Source of the DNA: Acidobacteriota bacterium
Lineage (GTDB): Bacteria > Acidobacteriota > Terriglobia > Terriglobales > Acidobacteriaceae
Assembly: GCA_021778875.1 (NCBI GenBank)
Contig: JAJYBT010000010.1
Span: 1 to 14,317 of the forward strand
DNA length: 14,317 nt
Direction of reading: 5' to 3'
Part shown: positions 1-6,624 of the stretch, in pieces
How the letters are laid out: each line of letters begins with the position of its first letter
Numbering within the stretch: position 1 is the stretch's first letter
Notes under the pieces: model-generated
The model's database searches: none
What the model was told of the DNA's origin: nothing
The model's input: only the letters and a program-made list of their open reading frames with translations
Position numbers and translations under genes: made by a program

Positions 1-2
1 AT

Positions 3-377
3 CAGGCCCAAACCGTGATCCAGCGCCACCTGCTCAATCCCGACGAGTTCTGGGGGCAGTGGATTCTCCCTTCCATCGCCCGCAACGACGCCGCCTTCCA
101 CGACCAGAACTATTGGCGTGGCCGCATCTGGGGGCCGATGAACTACCTCGTCTATCTCGGACTCCAGAACTACGACCTGCCGGACGTCCGCCGCCAGTTC
201 GCGCAGAAGTCCTACGACCTCTTTCTAAAAGAGTGGAAGCAGAACGGCCACGTCCACGAGAACTACAACGCCATTCTCGGCACCGGTGACGATGTCTCCA
301 ACAGCGACCGCTTCTATCACTGGGGCGCGTTGCTGGGCTACATCCAATACCTGGAGCAGGGCGGCGGGCAGCAATAA
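3..377 (+). CDS. GH63/trehalase-like glycoside hydrolase, C-terminal end (5' truncated by window)
   Basis: Only the last 124 residues are present; the frame is open to the left edge, so the GTG at 15 is an internal codon, not a start. The visible part looks like the end of an (alpha/alpha)6 barrel of the GH63 / 'MGH1-like' group (YgjK, mannosylglycerate hydrolase, trehalase relatives). The motif [18 protein letters not shown] (nt 111-164) is typical of the substrate-side helices, and [13 protein letters not shown] (nt about 249-287) matches the region that carries the general-base Glu in YgjK-type enzymes (here the Glu codon is nt 258-260). The protein ends with [18 protein letters not shown]. 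The substrate cannot be judged because the N-terminal domain and the catalytic acid lie outside. It is 80 bases upstream of lpxB with a hairpin between, so co-transcription is uncertain. Confidence 0.8.
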   Translation, partial: QAQTVIQRHLLNPDEFWGQWILPSIARNDAAFHDQNYWRGRIWGPMNYLVYLGLQNYDLPDVRRQFAQKSYDLFLKEWKQNGHVHENYNAILGTGDDVSNSDRFYHWGALLGYIQYLEQGGGQQ

Positions 378-387
378 CAGCCGATAC

Positions 388-417
388 TGCGGATGAGCCT
401 CCCTCGCCTCATCCGCA
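388..417. repeat. Inverted repeat / stem-loop between the hydrolase and lpxB
   Basis: TGCGGATGAG (388-397) and CTCATCCGCA (408-417) form a perfect 10-bp stem around a 10-base loop. It starts 11 bases after the hydrolase stop and is followed by AAAACC, not by a T-run, so it is not a standard intrinsic terminator on the plus strand. It may be an mRNA 3'-end stabiliser or a factor-dependent stop. A -10-like TATCAT lies just downstream at 425-430, without a convincing -35. Confidence 0.5.
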
Positions 418-457
418 AAACCGCTATCATGGACCCAGAGCAGCACGAGGCTCCGGC

Positions 458-1696
458 ATGCCCGACCCAACCATCTTCATCTCGGCCGGCGAGGCCAGCG
501 GCGAGCACTACGGCGCCCTGCTCGTGCAGGCGCTCCAGCGCCATCTGCAAGCGGCCGGGCAATCCGCGCGCTTCATCGGCATGGGCGGTCCGCGCATGGC
601 GGCGGCAGGCCTTCAACCCGTTGTCCGGTCAGAAGATATGGCCGTCATGGGCATCACGGAGGTGGTCCGTCATCTGCCCCGCATCTACGGCGAGTTCCGC
701 AAGCTCAAGCGCGCCATCCGCGAGCAGCGCCCCGCCGTCGCCGTCCTCATCGACTTTCCCGATATCCATTTCCGGCTCGCGGCACAGTTCCACCGCCTCC
801 GCATCCCCGTCATCTTTTTCGTCAGCCCGCAGCTCTGGGCGTGGAAGAAGCACCGCATCAAACTTGTGCAAAAGTACATCGACAAGATGCTGGTCATCTT
901 CCCCTTCGAGCAGTTCTTTTACCGCGAGCACGGAGTCGATGCCGAGTTTGTCGGGCATCCGCTCGCCGATCTGCCCCTGCCCACCATCTCCCGCGAAGAG
1001 TTCGCCAGCCAGAACGGCCTGGACCCGGCCGGCCAGTGGATCGGTCTGCTTCCGGGCAGCCGCCCCCGGGAGATACGCGACAATCTGCCGGAGATGCTTG
1101 CCGCCGCGCGTATCCTTGCCCTGCGCGGACCATCCCCCCACACCGCCCATGGTGGCCTGGAGTTTGTCCTCCCGCTCGCGCCTACCCTTACCCCGGCACA
1201 GCGCCAGATGGTCCGCCAGTTCGTCGCTGACCACGCCAGCGGCCTGCCCGTCCGGCTCACAGACGATGCGCGCGCCGCGCTCCACCATGCCCGCGCCTCC
1301 ATCGTGGCCAGCGGCACCGCCACCGTGGAGGCGGCCCTCATCGGCAATCCCTTCGTGGTCGTGTATCGCGTCTCGCCCATCACCTACGCCATCGCCCGGC
1401 GCGTTGTCCATGTGCCTCACGTGGCCATGGCCAACCTCATCGCCGGCCACCGCGTCGTGCCGGAGCTCATCCAGAACGACTTCTCCGCCCCCAATATCGT
1501 CCAACACCTTGAGCCGCTGCTACCCGATGGCCCCCTCCGGCAGTCCATGATGGAGGAACTGACCAGGATTCGCGGCCTCCTCAACCCCCACCCTGAAGCT
1601 CAGGGCGGCAACAGTGGCGCAATCGACCGGGTGGCGACCATCGCGCTCCAGTTGCTTGCCCAGCCTTCCCCGGTTGCGGAATCCGTGCAATCCTGA
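458..1696 (+). CDS. lpxB: Lipid-A-disaccharide synthase LpxB
   Basis: LpxB (GT19) is a peripheral membrane glycosyltransferase that joins UDP-2,3-diacylglucosamine and lipid X into the beta-1,6 disaccharide of lipid A on the cytoplasmic face of the inner membrane. The 412-aa product has the family landmarks in order: ISAGEASGEHYGALL near residues 8-22, PQLWAWKKHRI near 123-133, VGHPLAD near 167, LLPGSRPREI near 197-206, VASGTATVEAALIGNPFVVVYR near 283-304, then MANLIAGHRVVPE and a late QND. The usual GEASGD is GEASGE here, a conservative change. It is somewhat longer than E. coli LpxB (about 380 aa) because of a short insert near residues 225-235 and a longer C-terminus. The ATG is supported by GAGG at 447-450, seven bases upstream. 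LpxB implies an LPS-type outer membrane. No lpxA, lpxD or fabZ is seen in the window. Confidence 0.96.
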   Translation: MPDPTIFISAGEASGEHYGALLVQALQRHLQAAGQSARFIGMGGPRMAAAGLQPVVRSEDMAVMGITEVVRHLPRIYGEFRKLKRAIREQRPAVAVLIDFPDIHFRLAAQFHRLRIPVIFFVSPQLWAWKKHRIKLVQKYIDKMLVIFPFEQFFYREHGVDAEFVGHPLADLPLPTISREEFASQNGLDPAGQWIGLLPGSRPREIRDNLPEMLAAARILALRGPSPHTAHGGLEFVLPLAPTLTPAQRQMVRQFVADHASGLPVRLTDDARAALHHARASIVASGTATVEAALIGNPFVVVYRVSPITYAIARRVVHVPHVAMANLIAGHRVVPELIQNDFSAPNIVQHLEPLLPDGPLRQSMMEELTRIRGLLNPHPEAQGGNSGAIDRVATIALQLLAQPSPVAESVQS

Positions 1697-1805
1697 ATCG
1701 GATAGAGTGCCGGATGGCTCATCCCTGTCCTTGCGGGCCGGGAGCACGAGCCGGAAGACCAGGCACCGTGAAATAACGACTGCGATGCGTTCGAGAAAGC
1801 CCATC

Positions 1806-3806
1806 ATGAAGACTCAATCCGAACTGCGACAGCTTTTCTCCCGCGGCCTTGGCCTGCTTGCCGTTTCCCTGCTTCTGGCTGCGCCCCTCGCCGCGCAAAC
1901 CTCCCGCCCGGCGCTCGACATCACCGGCTACGTGATTGACGCCGAGATCGATACGGCCGCGCATCACCTCGCCGCCACGGCCCAGGTGCAGTTCACCGCG
2001 CCGGAAAACGCCGAGCAGGTCAGCTTCGGCTTTCACCCTGCCCTCAAGGTCAGCAAGATCACCGACGATACCGGCAAGGTGCTCACCGGTGAGCGGCTGG
2101 CCGACGGCACCATCCGCGTCGCGCCCGCCACCCCCTTCACCAGGGGGCAGGTCTCGCACTGGACCTTTACCTACGACGGCAACATCACCGGCAACGAAGA
2201 CGGACCCGTCGAGGGCCTCAAGCTCGCCGCCATCCAGGAGCCCATCACCTATCTCCTGTACCCGGCCCGCTGGTTCCCCATGACCGGCTACATGACCGAC
2301 CGTTTCACGGCCCAGATCCACATCCGCGTGCCGCAGGGCATGCAGGTCTTCGCCAGCGGCAGCAAAGGCGCCTCCCATCCCGTCACGCTGGCAAACGGCA
2401 AGCCCGGTGACCAGTTCGACTTTGACTGGAGCAAGCCCGGCTTTCCCGGCACCGTGATCGCAGGACGCTTCCTCGGCCCCTTCACCGTGGGAGCGGGCAA
2501 CGTCAAGGTGTACCTCACCGTCAGCCATCAGTCGCTCGGCAACCAGATCGCGCAAACGGCCTCCCGCCAGTTCGATTTCTTCACCGACAGCTTTGGCGAG
2601 CCGGAAACCAGCCACCTCAACGTCGTCGAGCTGCCGGATGACACCCTGCCCGTGGCCTGGGCGCCCGAGCTGGCGGCCATCATGGGCTCCCGCATCAGCG
2701 ACAAGTCCGGCGTGCGCCTCCTCTCCAACACCATCGCCCACCAGTGGTGGGGGTCTGAGGTCAGCCCCCGCACCCTCAACGACGCCTGGATCACCAACGG
2801 CATGTCCCGCTACGCCGAGCTCATGTACCTGGAGAACGAGAGCGGCCAGGCCGCCCTCAAGACCGCCCTGCAGGATGTCTCCGCCGGCGCGCTCGCCTAT
2901 GACACCATCCCCCTCTCCAGCGCGTCCCGCCTCGATCCCTTCTCGCCCCAGTTCCAGTCCATGACCCTCGAAAAAGGCGCCATGATCTTCCACATGCTGC
3001 GCGGCGAGCTCGGCGACAAGCCCTTCCTGGCCACCCTCAAGGGCGTCCTCAGCCAGTTCACAGATGCTTCTGTCCGCTCCAGTGACCTGGTCAAGGTGGC
3101 CGAAGCTCAGAGCCAGCAGCAGTTGACCGCCTTCTTCGCCCAGTGGGTCGACGGCACCGGCGCACCCATGTTCAACAACAAATACACCGTCTACCGCCTC
3201 GGCAACGGCAAGGGCTTCCGCACCATCGGCGACATCACGCAGGACCTCGACCTCTTCAGCATGCCGGTGGAGATTCGCGTGGAGACGGATGGCAAGACCG
3301 TCCATCAAAAGATCGATGTCGTCGGCACTGACTCCCAATACATCGTCGATACCTTCGGCCGACCCCGCCGCATCAGCATCGACCCCGGCGACTGGGTCCT
3401 CAAGACCACCCCCGACCTGCAGGTGCGCATCGCCATCCTCAAGGGCCAGCAGCTCGTAGCCCAGGGTGACCTCACCGGCGCGCTGGCCGAGTACCAGAAG
3501 GCCCTCAAGGCCAATCCGCAAAGCTCCCTCGCCAGCTATCGCATCGGCGAGGTGCTCTTCACCCAGCGCAACTACCAGGCCAGCGTCAACGCCTATCGCG
3601 ACGCCCTGCGCGGCGACGACGAGCCCGCCTGGACTGAGGTCTGGAGCCACATCCAGATCGGTAAGATCTTTGATATCACCGGCCAGCGCGATCGCGCCGT
3701 CAACGAGTACCGGCTCGCCATCCAGACCAACGACAATACCCAGGGAGCCATCAACGAGGCTCGCCTCTACCTGCAAAAGCCCTACAAGCGGCCTGACAAC
3801 CAGTAA
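1806..3806 (+). CDS. Secreted M1-peptidase-like protein with C-terminal TPRs, predicted catalytically inactive
   Basis: A 666-aa exported protein. Residues 1-30 form a Sec signal (hydrophobic stretch LGLLAVSLLLAAPLAA, cleavage likely before Q31). Residues about 35-210 resemble the beta-rich N-terminal domain of M1 aminopeptidases, and 215-500 the gluzincin domain, recognisable by AHQWWGSEV, NDAWITNGMSRYAEL and LEKGAMIFHMLRGELGDKPF. The catalytic residues are missing: HExxH is N308-T-I-A-H312, the Glu zinc ligand expected 19 residues after the second His is N331, the GxMEN exopeptidase loop is replaced by VAWAPEL, and the Tyr of the YxKG motif is L388. Residues about 540-658 contain TPR-like repeats (GDLTGALAEYQKAL, RNYQASVNAYRDAL, GQRDRAVNEYRLAI). 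The role may be binding or scaffolding in the periplasm. The ATG at 1806 has GAGAAAG six bases upstream; an in-frame ATG at 1785 would add seven residues. The open frame extends upstream into lpxB but that part is not signal-like. The gene ends at a strong terminator. Confidence 0.85.
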   Translation: MKTQSELRQLFSRGLGLLAVSLLLAAPLAAQTSRPALDITGYVIDAEIDTAAHHLAATAQVQFTAPENAEQVSFGFHPALKVSKITDDTGKVLTGERLADGTIRVAPATPFTRGQVSHWTFTYDGNITGNEDGPVEGLKLAAIQEPITYLLYPARWFPMTGYMTDRFTAQIHIRVPQGMQVFASGSKGASHPVTLANGKPGDQFDFDWSKPGFPGTVIAGRFLGPFTVGAGNVKVYLTVSHQSLGNQIAQTASRQFDFFTDSFGEPETSHLNVVELPDDTLPVAWAPELAAIMGSRISDKSGVRLLSNTIAHQWWGSEVSPRTLNDAWITNGMSRYAELMYLENESGQAALKTALQDVSAGALAYDTIPLSSASRLDPFSPQFQSMTLEKGAMIFHMLRGELGDKPFLATLKGVLSQFTDASVRSSDLVKVAEAQSQQQLTAFFAQWVDGTGAPMFNNKYTVYRLGNGKGFRTIGDITQDLDLFSMPVEIRVETDGKTVHQKIDVVGTDSQYIVDTFGRPRRISIDPGDWVLKTTPDLQVRIAILKGQQLVAQGDLTGALAEYQKALKANPQSSLASYRIGEVLFTQRNYQASVNAYRDALRGDDEPAWTEVWSHIQIGKIFDITGQRDRAVNEYRLAIQTNDNTQGAINEARLYLQKPYKRPDNQ

Positions 3807-3831
3807 GCCACGCTCCGGTTGCGCGCAATGC

Positions 3832-3870
3832 AAACGGCCAGCCTCCCCGGCTGGCCGTTTTCCTTTCTTC
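3832..3870 (+). terminator. Intrinsic terminator after the M1-like gene
   Basis: AAACGGCCAGCC (3832-3843) pairs perfectly with GGCTGGCCGTTT (3849-3860) around the loop TCCCC, followed by the T-rich tail TCCTTTCTTC. It lies 26 bases after the stop codon. On the other strand the stem is followed by only a short broken T-run, so it is best read as the plus-strand terminator, placed to separate this unit from the convergent rlpA-like gene. Confidence 0.9.
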
Positions 3871-3893
3871 AGGATTGTTTCTTGCTGGTCGAG

Positions 3894-4448
3894 CTACTCG
3901 ACGGGCTGGGCCTGGGAATGTCCCAGCGAAAGCACCTCAAGACGAACCTTTGCCAAACCATCCTTGGTCATGGCCAACTTCCTGGCCGCCCCATAGGACA
4001 GGTCGATAATCCGTCCCTTCATCAGCTCTCCGCGATCCGTAATGCGCACCACCACCGAGCGGTGGTTCTCCTCGTCTATTACGCGCACCCGGGTGCCGAA
4101 AGGCAGGGTCGGATGACAAGCTGTCATGGCATACATATCAAACCGCTCACCGCTTGCCGTGCGGCGGCCGTTGAACACCGTTCCGTACCAGGAGGCAATC
4201 CCATGCAGCATTTCCTCCGGCTGCTTGCCAGCCTTGTCTGCTGCCGGGGTCACCGGTGTTGAGCTTGCGGCGGGAGAGGCAGCGGGAGAACTCCCCGTCA
4301 ACCTCGACAATGGTGCATTCGCCAGCACGGGCCGGGTGCTCATAGTCAGCACCGCCCCTGTCAGCGCAACGCAGGAAGCACCCACCAACAACCAAAACTG
4401 CACGGGCGCTTTCTCGTTCAGATGCAAGATTTTTCGTCGCATTCGCAT
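3894..4448 (-). CDS. rlpA: RlpA-like septal-ring/lytic transglycosylase family protein
   Basis: A 184-aa protein with a basic N-terminus, a hydrophobic segment at residues 17-37 (signal or anchor), an Ala/Pro/Ser-rich linker (38-75) and a C-terminal double-psi beta-barrel (80-175). The RlpA signature is clear: GIASWYG, FNGRRTASGERFDMYAMTACHPTLPFGT, VVVRITDRG and GRIIDLSYGAARKL. H112 and D138 are 26 residues apart, the same spacing as the catalytic His/Asp pair of Pseudomonas RlpA, so lytic transglycosylase activity on peptidoglycan lacking stem peptides is plausible. There is no SPOR domain, unlike E. coli RlpA. GASC at 23-26 is not a proper lipobox, so lipidation is unlikely. Two ATGs compete for the start: 4448 and 4442. 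AAGAGG lies directly against the first (no spacing) but six bases from the second, so 4442 (182 aa) fits better if the mRNA has a leader; the promoter at 4455-4484 would instead favour a leaderless start at 4448. Confidence 0.9.
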   Translation of the reverse strand: MRMRRKILHLNEKAPVQFWLLVGASCVALTGAVLTMSTRPVLANAPLSRLTGSSPAASPAASSTPVTPAADKAGKQPEEMLHGIASWYGTVFNGRRTASGERFDMYAMTACHPTLPFGTRVRVIDEENHRSVVVRITDRGELMKGRIIDLSYGAARKLAMTKDGLAKVRLEVLSLGHSQAQPVE

Positions 4449-4875
4449 CCTCTTATTTTACTAGTTCAGCACCTGCATCCTCAAGCATTTACAAGAGATG
4501 CAACAGGTTTTTCGCGCAAAAACCGGCGGTCTTTGCCATAACAAACTAGTAAGCTATTGCCTGTGTTCAACTTACGATTTGCACCAGATTCAGTGCAAAA
4601 CTCCGTCGTTCAAGCCAAGGGGGAGAAATGCATACTGCTTCCATCACCGCTCTCTTGGGGGAAGAGCGAACGCCGTAATAGATAGTCCAACGAGCGTAGC
4701 ACGAAAATTCTGCCGCCGCGCACCAACTTTTGGGTGAGTCCGCCGTTTGCCTTCCCATCCCGGGACAAAATTTTCCTGCCTCCAATTTGCGAATAATTAT
4801 GTCGCTTCTTGCTAGCGTGGAAGTTAGGGCAATCCTCCCGCCGCCCCAATCCACCCGAAAGCAGAGGAATGACAC
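4449..4875. other. 427-base divergent intergenic region, more AT-rich than its surroundings
   Basis: This separates the divergent rlpA-like and lysozyme genes. It contains the rlpA promoter candidate; a short hairpin GGTTTTT/AAAAACC (4506-4512 and 4518-4524, loop CGCGC); two copies of the palindrome-centred 9-mer TTACTAGTT / AACTAGTAA (4458-4466 and 4544-4552); a small stem CGCTCT/AGAGCG at about 4650-4670; and an AT-rich patch AATAATTAT near 4791-4800 that could belong to the lysozyme promoter. Short open frames on both strands have no ribosome binding site or family features. I do not recognise a structured RNA here. Confidence 0.5.
4455..4484 (-). promoter_or_regulatory. Candidate promoter of the rlpA-like gene
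   Basis: On the minus strand TTGAGG (4484-4479) and TAAAAT (4460-4455) are separated by 18 bases. They match the -35 and -10 consensus at 4/6 and 5/6 positions. The predicted start of transcription falls at about 4448, on the first ATG. Confidence 0.45.
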
Positions 4876-5334
4876 ATGCGTTTAAGCGCAGCAGGACTCG
4901 CATTGATCAAGCAATCTGAAGGCTTCCGCAGCCGCACCTACCTGGACGCCGCCGGCTATCCCACCATCGGCTACGGCCACCGCCTCGTCCACCCCGAGTG
5001 TTTTCCCAACGGCATCAGCGAAGCCCAGGCCGAGGCCATCCTCATCGCCGACGTCTCCCAGGCCGAGCAGGCAGTGCTGCGGCTCGTCCGTATCCCGCTC
5101 ACCCAGGGCCAGTTCGACGCGCTGGTCGACTTTGTCTTCAATCTCGGAGAAGCCCGCCTGGCCGGTTCCACCCTGCTCAAAGACTTGAATGCAGGCTACT
5201 TCGATCTCGCCGCCTCGGAGCTCCTGCGCTGGGATCACTCCGGCGACCACGAGCTCGCCGGCCTCAGGACCCGCCGCCAGGCCGAGCTGGCACTCTGGAG
5301 CGATACCCCTCCCAACGGGCAGCGCGCAGCCTAG
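4876..5334 (+). CDS. T4-type lysozyme / endolysin-like muramidase (GH24)
   Basis: A 152-aa protein covering a single GH24 domain, about the size of phage endolysins. It hydrolyses the beta-1,4 bond between MurNAc and GlcNAc in peptidoglycan. The catalytic set is intact: E15 in IKQSEGFR, D24 in TYLDAAG and T30 in PTIGYGH, with spacings of 9 and 6 that equal E11-D20-T26 of T4 lysozyme. Other family traits are LTQGQFDALVDFVFNLG near residues 75-91 and the ending AGLRTRRQAELALW. There is no signal peptide, so release would need a holin, a signal-arrest mechanism or lysis. AGAGGA at 4863-4868 sits seven bases before the ATG. No phage structural, Rz or integrase gene is nearby, so it looks like an isolated, perhaps domesticated, phage-type gene. 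Its TAG shares the bases CTAG (5331-5334) with the stop of the convergent gene. Confidence 0.95.
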   Translation: MRLSAAGLALIKQSEGFRSRTYLDAAGYPTIGYGHRLVHPECFPNGISEAQAEAILIADVSQAEQAVLRLVRIPLTQGQFDALVDFVFNLGEARLAGSTLLKDLNAGYFDLAASELLRWDHSGDHELAGLRTRRQAELALWSDTPPNGQRAA

Positions 5335-5624
5335 CCCTGGCGCTCTTCGCCGAACCCGGCCGAGTGCTGCTCCAGAACCTCAAGCCGCTCTTCCGGCTTC
5401 AGATATCCCTTGCGCCGGAACCAATCCTCCATGGCGGGCTGCAACCGGTCCAAGGGAACGCGAAGACCGGCCTCCAGCAGGCCGTCTCCGGCGGGCAGGG
5501 TATCGTCAAAAACAGCGTCGTTGGTAAAGTTGCGCATGGCAAAGTTGTCAATCCAGCGCACCGGGCAGGCATGGTGCCCGCCCTCCGGGTCAACGCGCTG
5601 CACTGAAAGCCTGCGAACGAACAT
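5331..5624 (-). CDS. 97-aa protein of unknown function
   Basis: I do not recognise the family. The frame has the codon pattern of a real gene (strong preference for G or C at third positions, e.g. GAC, GCC, CTG, CAG) and a soluble, mixed-charge composition with no signal or membrane segment. Features include HHACPVRWIDNFAMRNFTNDAVF near residues 17-39 (rich in aromatic and Asn residues) and an acidic/basic helical end, MEDWFRRKGYLKPEERLEVLEQ near 65-86. It starts 29 bases after the stop of the LolA-like/lipoprotein gene at 5654, on the same strand, so the two probably share an mRNA. GGAG is only two bases before the ATG, which is tight; a GTG at codon 8 is the alternative. Its TAG overlaps the TAG of the convergent lysozyme gene. 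Confidence 0.6.
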   Translation of the reverse strand: MFVRRLSVQRVDPEGGHHACPVRWIDNFAMRNFTNDAVFDDTLPAGDGLLEAGLRVPLDRLQPAMEDWFRRKGYLKPEERLEVLEQHSAGFGEERQG

Positions 5625-5653
5625 ATCTCCACTCTAAACGGAACCACCCCGTC

Positions 5654-6541
5654 TTAATGCGCGGGCGGCTGTGCCAGCGTCTCTACCCTGAAGCGCTTGT
5701 AGTCGTAGTCCCGCTCGGTAAAGTGCTGGCGCATGTTCTTCAGCAGCAGCACCCGCGCCTGCACGGTTCCCTCCGCCCCGGTCGGCAGCCACAGACCCTC
5801 TGCCACCGGGGCCTGCTCAAAGCGAAAGCTCGAACCCTTCGCAATGCTGGCAAACAACCCGCCGGCAATCCGGAAGTTGTCGATAAATCTCACCTCAACG
5901 TGCGCCACCTGCCGGTCGGCCTCGTCCACCCACAGCGTGCCCTGCAGTTTCTTTGAGATGTCCTCGACCAGCCCGTGGGTCTTGGCATCCTTGCGCCCCA
6001 CAAAATCGAACACGATCGCCGGCCGCCCCCGGAAGCTCTCTCGCCGCTCGTTCCGCACATCCATAATGTCCAGCAGGCGGCCGATGCTCACCGCCTGGCC
6101 TTCCAGCGGCTGGCCCGGCGCCGTGTTCTGCGCCTTTTCCACCAGCTTCGTCACCCGCTCGGTCTCTTTCTGCTGCTCATGGTCGTCCAGCGGTTTGCCG
6201 TTGCGCCCCACCGTTCGCTCGATCAGGTGGCTGTTGACGAAGAAGTCTTCGTGCTCCTCCGTCTTGGTGGACTTCACCTGCCCGTTCGCATCGATATCCT
6301 GCGTCGTCTCCAGCGAGGTGTAAGTGTAGGACTCGCGTACTTTATCCAGTTGCCGCTGGTGCTCCTGCACCTCGTGCATCAGCTGGCGCACATCCGGCAG
6401 CGGAGCGCCCGGCGCCGTCTGTGCCCACGCCGCGCAGCCTGCCAGCAAGCCCAGCAGAGCGCCGACCATGCCCGCACACCCGCAACCGGTCATCCGGCTT
6501 CTTGCCGCAACAGGCACTCTACGGTCTCCCCTCCAAACCAT
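5654..6541 (-). CDS. Exported LolA-like protein or lipoprotein, function unknown
   Basis: A 295-aa envelope protein. The basic N-terminus is followed by the hydrophobic stretch CAGMVGALLGLLAGCAAWA. Two export endings overlap: a lipobox L33-A34-G35-C36 and a signal peptidase I site A38-W39-A40 before Q41, so it may be a lipoprotein or a free periplasmic protein. Residues about 48-90 are helical and charged (RQLMHEVQEHQRQLDKVRESYTY), and the rest is rich in predicted beta strands ending in RDYDYKRFRVETL, which resembles the half-barrel of LolA/LolB-type outer-membrane lipoprotein-sorting proteins and related acidobacterial proteins. That family link is by look only. LWVDEADRQVAHVEVRF is the type of strand motif seen in such proteins. 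The ATG at 6541 is fixed by AAAGGAG five bases upstream. It probably forms a unit with the 97-aa gene downstream. Confidence 0.75.
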   Translation of the reverse strand: MVWRGDRRVPVAARSRMTGCGCAGMVGALLGLLAGCAAWAQTAPGAPLPDVRQLMHEVQEHQRQLDKVRESYTYTSLETTQDIDANGQVKSTKTEEHEDFFVNSHLIERTVGRNGKPLDDHEQQKETERVTKLVEKAQNTAPGQPLEGQAVSIGRLLDIMDVRNERRESFRGRPAIVFDFVGRKDAKTHGLVEDISKKLQGTLWVDEADRQVAHVEVRFIDNFRIAGGLFASIAKGSSFRFEQAPVAEGLWLPTGAEGTVQARVLLLKNMRQHFTERDYDYKRFRVETLAQPPAH

Positions 6542-6546
6542 GCTGA

Positions 6547-6553
6547 CTCCTTT
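6547..6553 (-). promoter_or_regulatory. Ribosome binding site deciding the start at 6541
   Basis: The minus strand reads AAAGGAG, five bases before the ATG at 6541. It favours this start over the internal ATG at 6493 (residue 17), which would give a more ordinary-looking signal peptide but has only weak purine-rich sequence before it. Confidence 0.75.
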
Positions 6554-6586
6554 GCACCATCCCGCAGGCTACGTCCTACATTCGTA

Positions 6587-6621
6587 AGTCACTGGAAAAT
6601 TAGCTCGTTTCCGCAGTGACT
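6587..6621. repeat. Inverted repeat, candidate operator upstream of the YvlD-type gene
   Basis: AGTCACTG (6587-6594) and CAGTGACT (6614-6621) are perfect 8-bp inverted arms. Inside them GAAA (6595-6598) can pair with TTTC (6608-6611), leaving a 2-base bulge. The element lies in the divergent spacer between the minus-strand LolA-like gene (start 6541) and the plus-strand gene (start 6697), and ends four bases before an extended -10. Its position fits a regulator binding site that could influence either gene. Confidence 0.45.
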
Positions 6622-6624
6622 CCA

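Noticed and set aside
1614..1805. N-terminal extension of the M1-like protein overlapping lpxB
   Set aside because: It would put about 64 Arg/Ser-rich residues before a normal Sec signal peptide and overlap the 3' end of lpxB out of frame.
1719..3833. A 704-codon open frame on the minus strand across the M1-like gene
   Set aside because: It is an antisense shadow of high-GC codon use: Gly/Ala/Asp/Val-rich, low in complexity, no family motif, and it covers a plus-strand gene with a signal peptide, domain motifs and a terminator.
4506..4524. GGTTTTT-CGCGC-AAAAACC as an intrinsic terminator
   Set aside because: The stem is AT-rich and short with no T-run after it on either strand, and it lies upstream of two divergent genes rather than after one.
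4567..4875. A 102-codon minus-strand open frame in the spacer before the lysozyme gene
   Set aside because: No ribosome binding site, no recognisable domain, and a composition unlike the coding neighbours.
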